Below are positions 31,574-38,289 of a stretch of 39,344 nucleotides of DNA, in pieces; within the stretch, counting starts at the first letter, position 1; every line of letters starts with the position of its first letter. Origin of the DNA: Halobacteriales archaeon QS_1_68_20 (GTDB taxonomy: Archaea; Halobacteriota; Halobacteria; Halobacteriales; PXRE01); the NCBI GenBank assembly GCA_003021085.1, contig PXRE01000016.1, forward strand, positions 1-39,344. The letters run 5' to 3'. Below the pieces are notes generated by a model that saw nothing but the letters and a program-made list of their open reading frames with translations, did no database searches and was not told the origin of the DNA. The position numbers and the translations under genes are program-made.

Positions 31574-32750
31574 CCCCGTGTGGCACCAGCGCAACTCCGT
31601 GCGGGCCGCGCTGGCGGGGACGGCACTGATCGTCCTCGCCCTCCTGGTGGAACTACTGTTCCCCGAGAGTCCGACGGCGGGGCTGATCCAGCTCGTCGAC
31701 GCGAGTTACGTCAGCGCGGCCCTCAGGCTCACCGTGCCCATCGCGTTCGCGGCCCTCGGGGGCATCTTCGCCGAGAAGAGCGGCGTCATCAACATCGGCC
31801 TGGAGGGCCTGCTGATCGTCTCGGCGTTCGCCGCCATCGCGGTCGGGCACATGGTCGGCGGGACCGACGCCTCCCAGGCGGCGCTGTGGTTCGCCTTCCT
31901 CGTCGCGGTGCTGGCCAGCACGCTCATGGTCGCGGTGTTCGCCGTGGTCACCATCCGGTACAAGGCCGACCAGATCATCGCCGGCCTGGCCGTCTGGTTC
32001 GTCGCCCTGGGACTCGGCCCGTTCCTGGCGCGGGTCCTCTGGGGCACCGTCAACAGTCCGAGCGTCGCCACGCTGGGGCGGTGGAACCTCGCGGCCGCGC
32101 TGGCGTCGGTCCCGCTCGTCGGGCCGCCGCTGGTGGCCGCGCTGGCGGCCATCCCGGACGCCGTCGCCGCCGTCCCGGTCGTCGGCCCGCCCGTCGCCGG
32201 GCCGCTGGAGACGGCCCTGAACTTCCTGTTCCAGGTGCTGTTCAACGCCGGGCCGACGGTGTACATGATGCTGATCGCGGTCCCGTCGGCGTGGTACGTG
32301 CTCAACCGCACGCAGTACGGCCGCTGGATCCGCGCCAGCGGCGAGAACCCGAAGGCGCTGGATACCGCGGGGGTGAACGTCACGCGGGTCCGGTACGCCA
32401 GCGTCCTGGTCTCGGGCGTGCTGGCGGGCATCGGCGGCGCCGGCCTCGCGCTGGACCAGGTCGGCCAGTTCATCGGGAGCGGCCAGACGATGGTGAACGG
32501 CCGTGGCTGGATCGGCATCACCGCCTACCTGTTCGGCAACTACAACCCCGTCGGGGCCTTCGGCGCCTCCTTCCTGTTCGCGGCGCTGCAGGCCTTACAG
32601 ATTCGCGTCCAGCAGGTCGCGTTCCTCGACCTGCCCTCCTCACTGGTCCGCATCGTCCCGTTCGTGACCGTCGTCGTCGTGCTGGCGCTGGTCGGCAAGA
32701 CCCGCCTGCCCGACGCCGCCGGGGAACACTACGAGTCCGGCGAGGAGTAG
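31566..32750 (+). CDS. Nucleoside ABC transporter permease 2
   Basis: A 394-residue BPD_transp_2 permease (YufQ-like), with eight to ten membrane segments. The motif AEKSGVINIGLEGLLIVSAFAAI near residues 70-95 is the family hallmark; the segment RASGENPKALDTAGVNVTRVRYASVLVSG is the ATPase-coupling region. A hydrophobic Pro/Ala/Val-rich loop (VPLVGPPLVAALAAIPDAVAAVPVVGPPVAGP) is inserted between helices. It is the last gene of the operon. Together with permease 1, the ATPase and the BMP lipoprotein it completes the importer. Confidence 0.92.
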   Translation: MSSPVWHQRNSVRAALAGTALIVLALLVELLFPESPTAGLIQLVDASYVSAALRLTVPIAFAALGGIFAEKSGVINIGLEGLLIVSAFAAIAVGHMVGGTDASQAALWFAFLVAVLASTLMVAVFAVVTIRYKADQIIAGLAVWFVALGLGPFLARVLWGTVNSPSVATLGRWNLAAALASVPLVGPPLVAALAAIPDAVAAVPVVGPPVAGPLETALNFLFQVLFNAGPTVYMMLIAVPSAWYVLNRTQYGRWIRASGENPKALDTAGVNVTRVRYASVLVSGVLAGIGGAGLALDQVGQFIGSGQTMVNGRGWIGITAYLFGNYNPVGAFGASFLFAALQALQIRVQQVAFLDLPSSLVRIVPFVTVVVVLALVGKTRLPDAAGEHYESGEE

Positions 32751-32950
32751 TCCCTTTTCAGGGCCGCAGGAGTATTTAAGTCGGTCCGGTCCTCGGCCGG
32801 TTCTCTGGTCACATAGCACCCGCCCCAGGCGTGGCTGTCCGCCGGCTGGAACGTGATTCGGATCGCTCCTCTCTCGTCCGTGGCCGAGCGTATCGGATCG
32901 TTCACGTGTCGATGACGCGGGCGTCACCTGCTGACACCAGTGCCGCCAAG

Positions 32951-32980
32951 CGGATATATAGGTTCGAGTCCGAACCAGGT
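32951..32980 (-). promoter_or_regulatory. Operator/TATA block of the DoxX operon (shared with the HxlR gene)
   Basis: The plus strand has the TATA-like element GGATATATAG followed directly by the inverted repeat GGTTCGAGTCCGAACC (32961-32976). Read on the minus strand the 30-base block matches 34899-34928 at 27 of 30 positions. The TATA box is about 30 bases before ATG 32987, so the operator lies between TATA and transcription start, a place suited to repression. The likely binder is the HxlR protein encoded at 34951. Confidence 0.8.
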
Positions 32981-32986
32981 AGTGCA

Positions 32987-33061
32987 ATGAAACCCACTAT
33001 CGATACCGAACCGAGCGAGACCGTTCACGAGCGACGCCCGGCCGTGGAGGTGAGCGCCTGA
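32987..33061 (+). CDS. 24-residue leaderless peptide coupled to DoxX
   Basis: The ATG is about 30 bases after the TATA box, so this short frame begins the message without leader. It encodes MKPTIDTEPSETVHERRPAV plus four residues, and its TGA overlaps the DoxX ATG as TGATG. A ribosome finishing the peptide would be positioned to start DoxX; the DoxX gene itself has the purine-rich GGAGGTGAG about nine bases upstream. It may serve only coupling or may be a regulatory leader; no function in the peptide is visible. Confidence 0.55.
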   Translation: MKPTIDTEPSETVHERRPAVEVSA

Positions 33062-33474
33062 TGGCGACCGGCCTGGCGGACGCGCTGTTGCTGGTGGGCA
33101 GACTCCTGTTCGGTGGCGTCGTCGCGTTCATGGGACTGAACCACTTCCTGCAGATCGACGCGATGGCGGGGTACGCCGAGCACAAGGGCCTGCCAGCGCC
33201 CAGACTGTCGGTGCTCGCGTCGGGCGCCCTCCTCGTCCTCGGAGGGGCCGGCATCGCCGCGGGGGCGTTCCCCGTGCTCAGCGGCGTCGCCGTCGCGGCG
33301 TTCCTGGTCGTCGCCGCCGTGACGATGCACGACTTCTGGGCCGTCCCCGAGGACCAGCAGCAGGACGAGATGACCCAGTTCCTGAAGAACGCCATCATGG
33401 CGGGCGGCGCGCTGGCGCTGGCCGCGGTCGGGACCCAGGAGTGGGCGTACAGCCTCGGAATCGGCCTGTTCTGA
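33061..33474 (+). CDS. DoxX family membrane protein
   Basis: A 137-residue protein with four membrane helices (about residues 6-27, 50-70, 74-92 and 108-128). Family features are GRLLFGGVVAFMGLNHFLQID and the hydrophilic loop DFWAVPEDQQQDEMTQFLKN before the last helix. DoxX-type proteins occur in quinone- and thiol-linked redox reactions and in aromatic/oxidative stress operons. It is coupled to the preceding 24-residue frame and followed, 42 bases on, by the VOC gene. Same operon as pirin. Confidence 0.9.
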   Translation: MATGLADALLLVGRLLFGGVVAFMGLNHFLQIDAMAGYAEHKGLPAPRLSVLASGALLVLGGAGIAAGAFPVLSGVAVAAFLVVAAVTMHDFWAVPEDQQQDEMTQFLKNAIMAGGALALAAVGTQEWAYSLGIGLF

Positions 33475-33516
33475 CCCGGGAACCAGGTACATTCGGCTTC
33501 CACGACTACCACAGCT

Positions 33517-34125
33517 ATGACCGACGACGTTCCAGTCACCGACGAGAAACCCGACAGCCCGTTCCACACCACCGGCACCGACCACATTACCGTCTGGGGA
33601 AGCAACGCGGAGGACACCATCGAGTTCTACCACGACCTCCTGGGCATGCCGCTGGTGTTGCGTCAACCGAACCTCGACGACCCCTCCCAGACGCACCTGT
33701 TTTTCGACACCGGGGACGGCCGCATCCTGACGTTCTTCGTCAGCGACGACCGCCCGTCGGCGCGGAGCCAGCGCACGCAGGTCGGGGGCGTCCACCACCT
33801 CTGTTTCAGCCTCGACCCAGAGGACTACGAGGACGTGATGGACGCGCTCGGCGAGGCCGGCCACGGCTACAACGTCTTCGACCGGGGCATCTTCCACTCC
33901 ATCTACACCCGGGACAACAACGGCCTGGTGATCGAACTGTCCGCGGACAAGTGGGCGATTCCCGACGACCGCAGGGGCGAGGTGCTGGCGACCGCCCAGC
34001 GCATCCGCGAGGAGGACGGTGCCGAGTACGCGAAAGACGAGCACGTCGAGGCCGCGCTGGAGGAACTGGGCATCGGCGTCGAGAAGTACGACCTGCCGGA
34101 CGCCGACACCGGCACCGGCGTCTGA
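33517..34125 (+). CDS. VOC family (extradiol dioxygenase/glyoxalase-like) protein
   Basis: A 202-residue vicinal-oxygen-chelate enzyme. Two beta-alpha-beta-beta-beta modules are visible: TDHITVWGSNAEDTIEFYHDLLGMPLVLRQPN and GGVHHLCFSLDPEDYEDVMDALGEAGHG. Candidate metal ligands are His in TDHITVW, His in VHHLCF and Glu in NNGLVIELSADKW. The last 40 residues form an extra acidic tail (AKDEHVEAALEELGIGVEKY). Ring cleavage of a catechol or glyoxalase-type chemistry are both possible. The stop overlaps the pirin start (TGATG), so coupling is expected. Confidence 0.87.
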   Translation: MTDDVPVTDEKPDSPFHTTGTDHITVWGSNAEDTIEFYHDLLGMPLVLRQPNLDDPSQTHLFFDTGDGRILTFFVSDDRPSARSQRTQVGGVHHLCFSLDPEDYEDVMDALGEAGHGYNVFDRGIFHSIYTRDNNGLVIELSADKWAIPDDRRGEVLATAQRIREEDGAEYAKDEHVEAALEELGIGVEKYDLPDADTGTGV

Positions 34126-34850
34126 TGCCCGTCAGCACCCCCACGGCGGCCGCCGACCTGACCCACCCCGGCGGCATGCGCGCCAGGCGGGTCTTCCCCA
34201 CCGACGAGCGCGACCACCTCGACCCGTTCGTCGTCTTCGAGCGGTTCTACATCGAACCCCACCAGGGGTTCACCCCGCACCCACACCGCGGGTTCGAGAT
34301 CGTCTCGTACATGCTGGAGGGCGGGATGGCCCACGAGGACTCGATGGGCAACGAGAGCGTCGAACGCGTGGGCGACGCCATGCGCATCACGACCGGTAGC
34401 GGGATGAAGCACTCCGAGATGCCCGCCGAGGACGCGCGGTGTAGCGGCCTCCAGTTGTGGGTAAACCTCCGGCGGGCGGACAAGGACGCACCGCCCTCCT
34501 ACCGGGAGGCGTCCGCGGGGGAGTTGCCGACCGAGGAACTGGACGGCGCGACCGTCACGACCGTGGTCGGCGACGGGTCGCCACGCTCCCTCCGGACGGA
34601 GACGACCTACCGCATCGCCGAGGTCGACGACGCCTGGACGTGGACCGTCCCCGAGGGGTGGGTCGGGTTCTGCTACGTCGTCGCGGGGGCCGGACGCGTC
34701 GACGGCGACCCCATCGCGGCCGGGGAGGTCGTCACTGCCGAGGGGCCGGCGTCGGCGACGTTCTCGACCGGCTCGATGCTCCGGGTCGCCGCCGTCACCG
34801 GCGTCCCGCACGGCGAACCCATCCGCCAGCGCGGCCCGTTCGTGGAGTAG
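34125..34850 (+). CDS. Pirin family protein
   Basis: A 241-residue bicupin. The metal site of pirins is present: two histidines in TPHPHRGFEIVSYMLEGG and the His/Glu pair in GSGMKHSEMP. The C-terminal cupin includes VVAGAGRVDGDPIAAGEVV. Some pirins are quercetin 2,3-dioxygenases and others redox-responsive nuclear or regulatory proteins. The ATG is taken at 34125 because it overlaps the VOC stop and starts just before the conserved MRARRVFPTDERDHLDPFVVFE. Operon with DoxX and VOC. Confidence 0.93.
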   Translation: MPVSTPTAAADLTHPGGMRARRVFPTDERDHLDPFVVFERFYIEPHQGFTPHPHRGFEIVSYMLEGGMAHEDSMGNESVERVGDAMRITTGSGMKHSEMPAEDARCSGLQLWVNLRRADKDAPPSYREASAGELPTEELDGATVTTVVGDGSPRSLRTETTYRIAEVDDAWTWTVPEGWVGFCYVVAGAGRVDGDPIAAGEVVTAEGPASATFSTGSMLRVAAVTGVPHGEPIRQRGPFVE

Positions 34851-34898
34851 GCGGCCCCGGCCCGCGCGGCCGATCCCGAGAGATGGTTTCGTTCCGAC

Positions 34899-34928
34899 AC
34901 CTGGTTCCGACCCGAACCTATATCTCCG
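34899..34928 (+). promoter_or_regulatory. Operator/TATA block of the HxlR gene
   Basis: The block contains the near-palindrome GGTTCCGACCCGAACC (34903-34918) followed at once by the TATA-like CTATATCTCC; GTG 34951 is about 30 bases after it. It is 27 of 30 identical to the reverse complement of 32951-32980. Here the operator is upstream of TATA, overlapping the BRE (TFB site). Autoregulation by the HxlR protein is the natural reading. Confidence 0.8.
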
Positions 34929-34950
34929 TCTGCCGACGATAGCACACCAC

Positions 34951-35304
34951 GTGACCCCCGAACCATCTACCAGCGGTCGGGCCGACGGCGCGGAGGCCGC
35001 CAACGCCGACGCCTGCCCCATCGTCGAGGCCATCGAGGAGATCGGGTCCGAGTGGCGATTGATCGTCCTGCACGACCTGCAGGACGGCGAGAAGCGGTTC
35101 AACGAACTCAAGCGGTCGACCGAAGCCAGTTCCCGGACGCTCTCGCGGGTGCTGGACGACCTGCAGGACGCCGATCTGGTCCAGCGCCGCGTGGAGGACG
35201 AACCCATCGCCACCTACTACAGCGTCACCGAGAAGGGTGCGGCGCTCTGTCCGGTGCTGGAGGACCTCGAACGGTGGGCCGACGAGTGGATCGACGTCGA
35301 GTAA
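34951..35304 (+). CDS. HxlR-family winged-helix regulator
   Basis: A 117-residue HxlR/DUF24 regulator. The winged helix is typical: EEIGSEWRLIVLHDLQDGEKRFNELKRSTEASSRTLSRVLDDLQDADLVQRRV with wing EDEPIATYYSVTEKG. A single N-proximal cysteine, Cys22 in ADACPIVEAIEEIG, sits where HypR/YodB-type family members have their redox- or quinone-sensing cysteine. The start is GTG, supported by the TATA box 30 bases upstream. It probably controls the DoxX-VOC-pirin operon and itself through the shared operator. The gene ends one base before the convergent lipoprotein gene. Confidence 0.93.
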   Translation: MTPEPSTSGRADGAEAANADACPIVEAIEEIGSEWRLIVLHDLQDGEKRFNELKRSTEASSRTLSRVLDDLQDADLVQRRVEDEPIATYYSVTEKGAALCPVLEDLERWADEWIDVE

Positions 35305-35305
35305 C

Positions 35306-35725
35306 TCAGTCGAAGACGGCCGTGACCTCGATTTCGAGGTCGTAGCGAACCCCCTGTTCGGGGCCGTGCCCGGTCGGGAACGGGATCTCGAACTCGTCGC
35401 CGTTGCGGCCGTAGAGGTCCGCGAGCACCTGCTTGCGCGTCGAGACGACCTCGCGGACGCCGTCGACCTCGCGGTAGAACTCCGCGGTCACCTCGACGTC
35501 GACCCGCTGGTGGCCGAAGTTGACGACGACCCCCGACAGCAGCGGCACGGACTCGTCCACCTCCTCGTAAACCACCCGCACCCGCTCGTCCGGATCCGGG
35601 ACCAGCGACCGGGTCCGCGTGTCGCCCGCCGACTCGTTGCCGCCGTCGCGGGTCAGGATGTCGGCACACCCGGCGGCCGGGATCGCCGCCACCATCGCCA
35701 GCACTGCTCGCCTGTTCGCGTCCAT
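35306..35725 (-). CDS. Small secreted lipoprotein
   Basis: A 139-residue protein starting MDANRRAVLAMVAAIPAAGC: twin-arginine-like signal with lipobox Cys20. The mature domain (about 45-139) shows beta strands RVRVVYEEVDESVPLLSGVVVNFGHQRVDVEVTAEFYREVDGVREVVSTRKQVL, like the immunoglobulin-like folds of small haloarchaeal lipoproteins (resembling FxLYD-type domains). Function unknown. Convergent with HxlR, one base between stops. Confidence 0.8.
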   Translation of the reverse strand: MDANRRAVLAMVAAIPAAGCADILTRDGGNESAGDTRTRSLVPDPDERVRVVYEEVDESVPLLSGVVVNFGHQRVDVEVTAEFYREVDGVREVVSTRKQVLADLYGRNGDEFEIPFPTGHGPEQGVRYDLEIEVTAVFD

Positions 35726-36012
35726 CGTTCGCTGGCGGTGCGCAGTCGAGTATCGGGCTTTAAGCCGACGGTTCGGGGGTCCAAGGGGATCCTACGGGTA
35801 AGTGAGCCGTACGAAAACAGGAGCGACGGGGGCGGTGGCTGCCACCCAGTGACGACGACTGGTTACGATCCGGGAACCAGAGCGGCAACAGAACGGATCG
35901 GTGACGGGACCGTGCGACGAGCCGGCACCACCGGCGTTCGACATCCACTCTAGTTTAATATATCAATATATGTGCCAAAATTTCCTTTACAATCGTTCGT
36001 AAATACTTGATT

Positions 36013-36549
36013 GTGCATCGTCGAAAACTGCTCAAACGGTCTTCGAGCATCGCCACCGGAAGTGCCCTCCTGCTGTCGGCAGGGACGGCCGCCGCGGGCG
36101 GGTACGTCGAGAACTACTACGAACTCGACGGCGCCCCGGACTCGGGCGCCTGGGACTACGACGACGACGCAAAGGTCTACATCAGCGAGGGCGACGACTA
36201 CTACTACTGGGAACTGCGAGCGTGGGCAGACCTCGCGAGTCACGACGAACCGACCTCCGGGGGCAAAGAACAGGAGGAAGTCACCATCGAACTGGAGTAC
36301 GAGGTGTACGATCCGTACTCCTACCAGTACGTCTGGCAGGACGTGGGGAGTACGACTGCCCACTACGACGGGACCACGAGTGGTGCCGGGGAAGACGACT
36401 CGATCGACTACGGACACATCACCGGCGACAGCTACTCGTACGCGTCGGGGAACTTCCGCGTGAGTGGAACGTGCGAGGTCTACTACGGGGACGAATACGG
36501 GTGGGGCTGGAAGCAGGTCGATAGCCTCTCCGACAGCTTCAGCCTCTGA
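36013..36549 (+). CDS. Tat-exported Tyr-rich beta protein, unknown function
   Basis: About 178 residues. No ATG is available; GTG at 36013 gives a start VHRRKLLKRSSSIATGSALL with twin arginines, while TTG at 36007 is an alternative. The signal ends near residue 31 (TAAAGG). The mature protein is acidic and very rich in tyrosine (YVENYYEL, DDYYYWELRAWADL, VYDPYSYQYVWQDVG, CEVYYGDEYGWGWK). The strand pattern suggests a beta-sandwich. It is similar in build to the protein at 17804-18343, possibly a distant paralogue. An AT-rich stretch at 35951-36006 holds the promoter. The 280 bases before it contain nothing else I recognise. Confidence 0.7.
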   Translation: MHRRKLLKRSSSIATGSALLLSAGTAAAGGYVENYYELDGAPDSGAWDYDDDAKVYISEGDDYYYWELRAWADLASHDEPTSGGKEQEEVTIELEYEVYDPYSYQYVWQDVGSTTAHYDGTTSGAGEDDSIDYGHITGDSYSYASGNFRVSGTCEVYYGDEYGWGWKQVDSLSDSFSL

Positions 36550-36563
36550 TCGGTCCCGCCGGA

Positions 36564-36572
36564 GCTTATTTC
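36564..36572 (+). promoter_or_regulatory. TATA-like box of cdd
   Basis: GCTTATTTC lies 24-32 bases before the ATG at 36596, as expected for a leaderless transcript, and supports that start. Confidence 0.5.
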
Positions 36573-36595
36573 AGCGACCGAACCAAAGCGCGGCC

Positions 36596-36982
36596 ATGGA
36601 CGACCTCATCGAGGCCGCACGCGAGGCCAACGCCAACGCCTACGCGCCGTACTCGGAGTACCCGGTCGGCGCGGCCGTCGAGACGGCCGACGCGACGGTG
36701 TTCACGGGGTGCAACGTAGAGGTGGTCAACTTCTCGAACAGCATGCACGCCGAGGAGGTCGCCCTGGGCGAGGCCATCAAGCGCGGCCACGACGAATTCG
36801 AGCGGGTCGCCGTCTCCTCGGCCGCCCGTGACGGGGTTACCCCCTGCGGGATGTGCCGCCAGACGCTCGCGGAGTTCGCCGGCGAGGACCTGCAGATTCT
36901 CTGTGACGAGGGCGATTCGGTTGCCGAGTACACGCTGGGCGAACTGCTCCCCGCGACGATGACCCAGGAGATGGTGGAGTAA
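36596..36982 (+). CDS. cdd: Cytidine deaminase
   Basis: A 128-residue zinc enzyme converting cytidine and deoxycytidine to uridine forms. Motifs: NAYAPYSEYPVGAAVE and FTGCNVEVVNFSN for nucleoside binding, HAEEVAL (His51 zinc ligand, Glu53 proton shuttle) and PCGMCRQTL (Cys84, Cys87). Small tetrameric deaminases usually have Cys in place of His51 (CAE); the HAE form is that of the larger E. coli-type enzyme, so this is a mixed type. It belongs functionally to the nucleoside salvage genes upstream. Single gene with own promoter. Confidence 0.95.
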   Translation: MDDLIEAAREANANAYAPYSEYPVGAAVETADATVFTGCNVEVVNFSNSMHAEEVALGEAIKRGHDEFERVAVSSAARDGVTPCGMCRQTLAEFAGEDLQILCDEGDSVAEYTLGELLPATMTQEMVE

Positions 36983-37007
36983 CGGAGCGGACGGTGTCCA
37001 GTCACGC

Positions 37008-37115
37008 GGTGGTGGCCGGCACCACCGCACCCGAAGGTGACCGGCACATCCGCCTCGACAGAGGTGGCCGGCACGTCCGCCAGAACCAGGGTAGCCGGCA
37101 CAGCCACTCCGGGCG
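37008..37115. repeat. Four imperfect 27-base tandem repeats
   Basis: Four units of about 27 bases share the core GTGGCCGGCACNTCCGCC (N variable; units near 37008, 37035, 37062 and 37089). The period is a multiple of three; on either strand it would encode a nine-residue repeat (VAGTSARTR on plus, VPATSVEAD on minus), yet no frame has a plausible start and full protein. The array follows cdd and may be a non-coding minisatellite. Confidence 0.65.
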
Positions 37116-37149
37116 GGACTGAAAGGGGCCGGGCGCTCGGTCCCGCCCG

Positions 37150-37169
37150 GACGACGCAAGCACCGCAGG
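37150..37169 (+). repeat. 20-base dispersed repeat, exact copy at 944-963
   Basis: GACGACGCAAGCACCGCAGG occurs here on the plus strand and at 963-944 on the minus strand, 36 kb apart. Both copies are followed by G/A-rich words (GAGCG..GCGAA..GAG). The shared stretch lies between genes in both places, preceded here by GGGACTGAAAGGGGC. I recall similar elements scattered in haloarchaeal intergenic regions. Confidence 0.75.
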
Positions 37170-37236
37170 AGCGACTGAGCGCAGCGAAGGAGCGACGAGG
37201 CTCTCTCCGGGATGGAGGAGTTCCAGCGAACGAGAT

Positions 37237-37629
37237 TCACGCGCGCCCCAGCAACTCGTCGAGGCGGTCGAGGTACCGCTCGCGGGGCACCTGGTAGGGT
37301 TCCCGGGGGTCGAGTTCCCCGCGGTCGAACCGCCGGGCCATGTCCAGGGCCGCCTCGACGGCGTCCTCGCGGGATTCGTGGACCGGGTGCTCGTCGAACG
37401 CGACTTCCGGTTCCAGGTACAGCGTGGCGTGCCAGCGCTCGTCCGCCGATGCCTCGCCGCGGGGTCGTCGCCGCTCCGGCGGTCCGTGGGTCAGGTACAG
37501 CGTCGGCAGACACGCCGACGGGAACTCGCCCGAGTCGAACACGTCCGGCCGGTAGACCAGCACCGTGCGGCCGGTGGCTTCCTCGCTCCAGACCTCCCAG
37601 CCGTCGGCCAGGCCCTCGAAGTCGGTCAT
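37237..37629 (-). CDS. DUF5820 family protein
   Basis: A 130-residue soluble haloarchaeal protein: MTDFEGLADGWEVWSEEATGRTVLVYRPDVFDSGEFPSACLPTLYL, then WHATLYLEPEVAFDEH and a C-terminal helical part ending YQVPRERYLDRLDELLGRA. This pattern is what I know as DUF5820. There is no signal peptide or membrane helix. Function unknown. A single minus-strand gene with a normal ATG at 37629. Confidence 0.82.
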   Translation of the reverse strand: MTDFEGLADGWEVWSEEATGRTVLVYRPDVFDSGEFPSACLPTLYLTHGPPERRRPRGEASADERWHATLYLEPEVAFDEHPVHESREDAVEAALDMARRFDRGELDPREPYQVPRERYLDRLDELLGRA

Positions 37630-38271
37630 AGTCCGGGGTACGCGGTTGCCCGCCTAAGAGTTGCCGACTCGCGCGAGCGTGCCGACGAACTGGTCGGCAC
37701 CGGGAGCCTAAAGTCGATACGTATCCGCAACGATTCGCCCCCGGGACGAACGAAGCGCGTCACGGGACGTGTGGTTCGTGGAAACGAGTGACCCACGCAG
37801 TGCCACGAGCACGCCCCGCGGGGGTCTGGCCGCCCCCACTTAAATAAGGAAACAGTTATTAATACGTTGTGATATCTCTCTACGGACCACAGCGGACCGT
37901 CGACGACGAAACCACGCTAGTTAGCGCCTGTTATAAATGTACCGCTAGATCGAATTTCTACGTGAACAATCGACACGGCAAGAAGTCTTAAGTATCACAA
38001 GTACTCGTATATTAATTACTATCGGTGGCCGTCCACCGGTACCCGCCCAGGGTGCGACCGGCGCGCCGCAGGGCGAACGCGCACATGACCGAAACGACTG
38101 GAGGGACCCGTCCCCCCGTTGGGCGATGGTATTCGCTCGTCGGCCCGAGGTATTCGGCCGGCGGCCTCAGCGAGCCAAGTGACCACGAACAGTCGGACGA
38201 CCGACGGCCGGACCGTCCCGGTCCGTCGCCGCGACGAGGCGCCGCGATGGCCACCGCGAACCGACCGACCC
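37630..38271. other. Long AT-rich upstream region of prkA
   Basis: About 640 bases without a credible gene. From 37840 to 38020 it is markedly AT-rich for this genome (TTAAATAAGG, CAGTTATTAATACG, GTCTTAAGTATC, GTATATTAATTAC), so several promoters or regulator sites may lie here. The last TATA-like TATATTAAT (38008-38016) would give a message with about 230 bases of leader before prkA. CGGTGGCCGTCCACCG at 38022-38037 is a short inverted repeat. Open frames within 38025-38285 look like noise. Confidence 0.5.
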
Positions 38272-38289
38272 ATGCCAGACAGTGATACG

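Noticed and set aside
32831..32986. 52-codon in-frame extension before the 24-residue leader
   Set aside because: It would cross the TATA box and operator of the DoxX operon, so it is unlikely to be part of the message.
37008..37115. CRISPR array
   Set aside because: Repeats are contiguous 27-base units without unique spacers and no cas genes are nearby.
38025..38285. 86-codon frame upstream of prkA
   Set aside because: Arg/Pro/Gly-rich noise overlapping the prkA start region in another frame; no support beyond openness.
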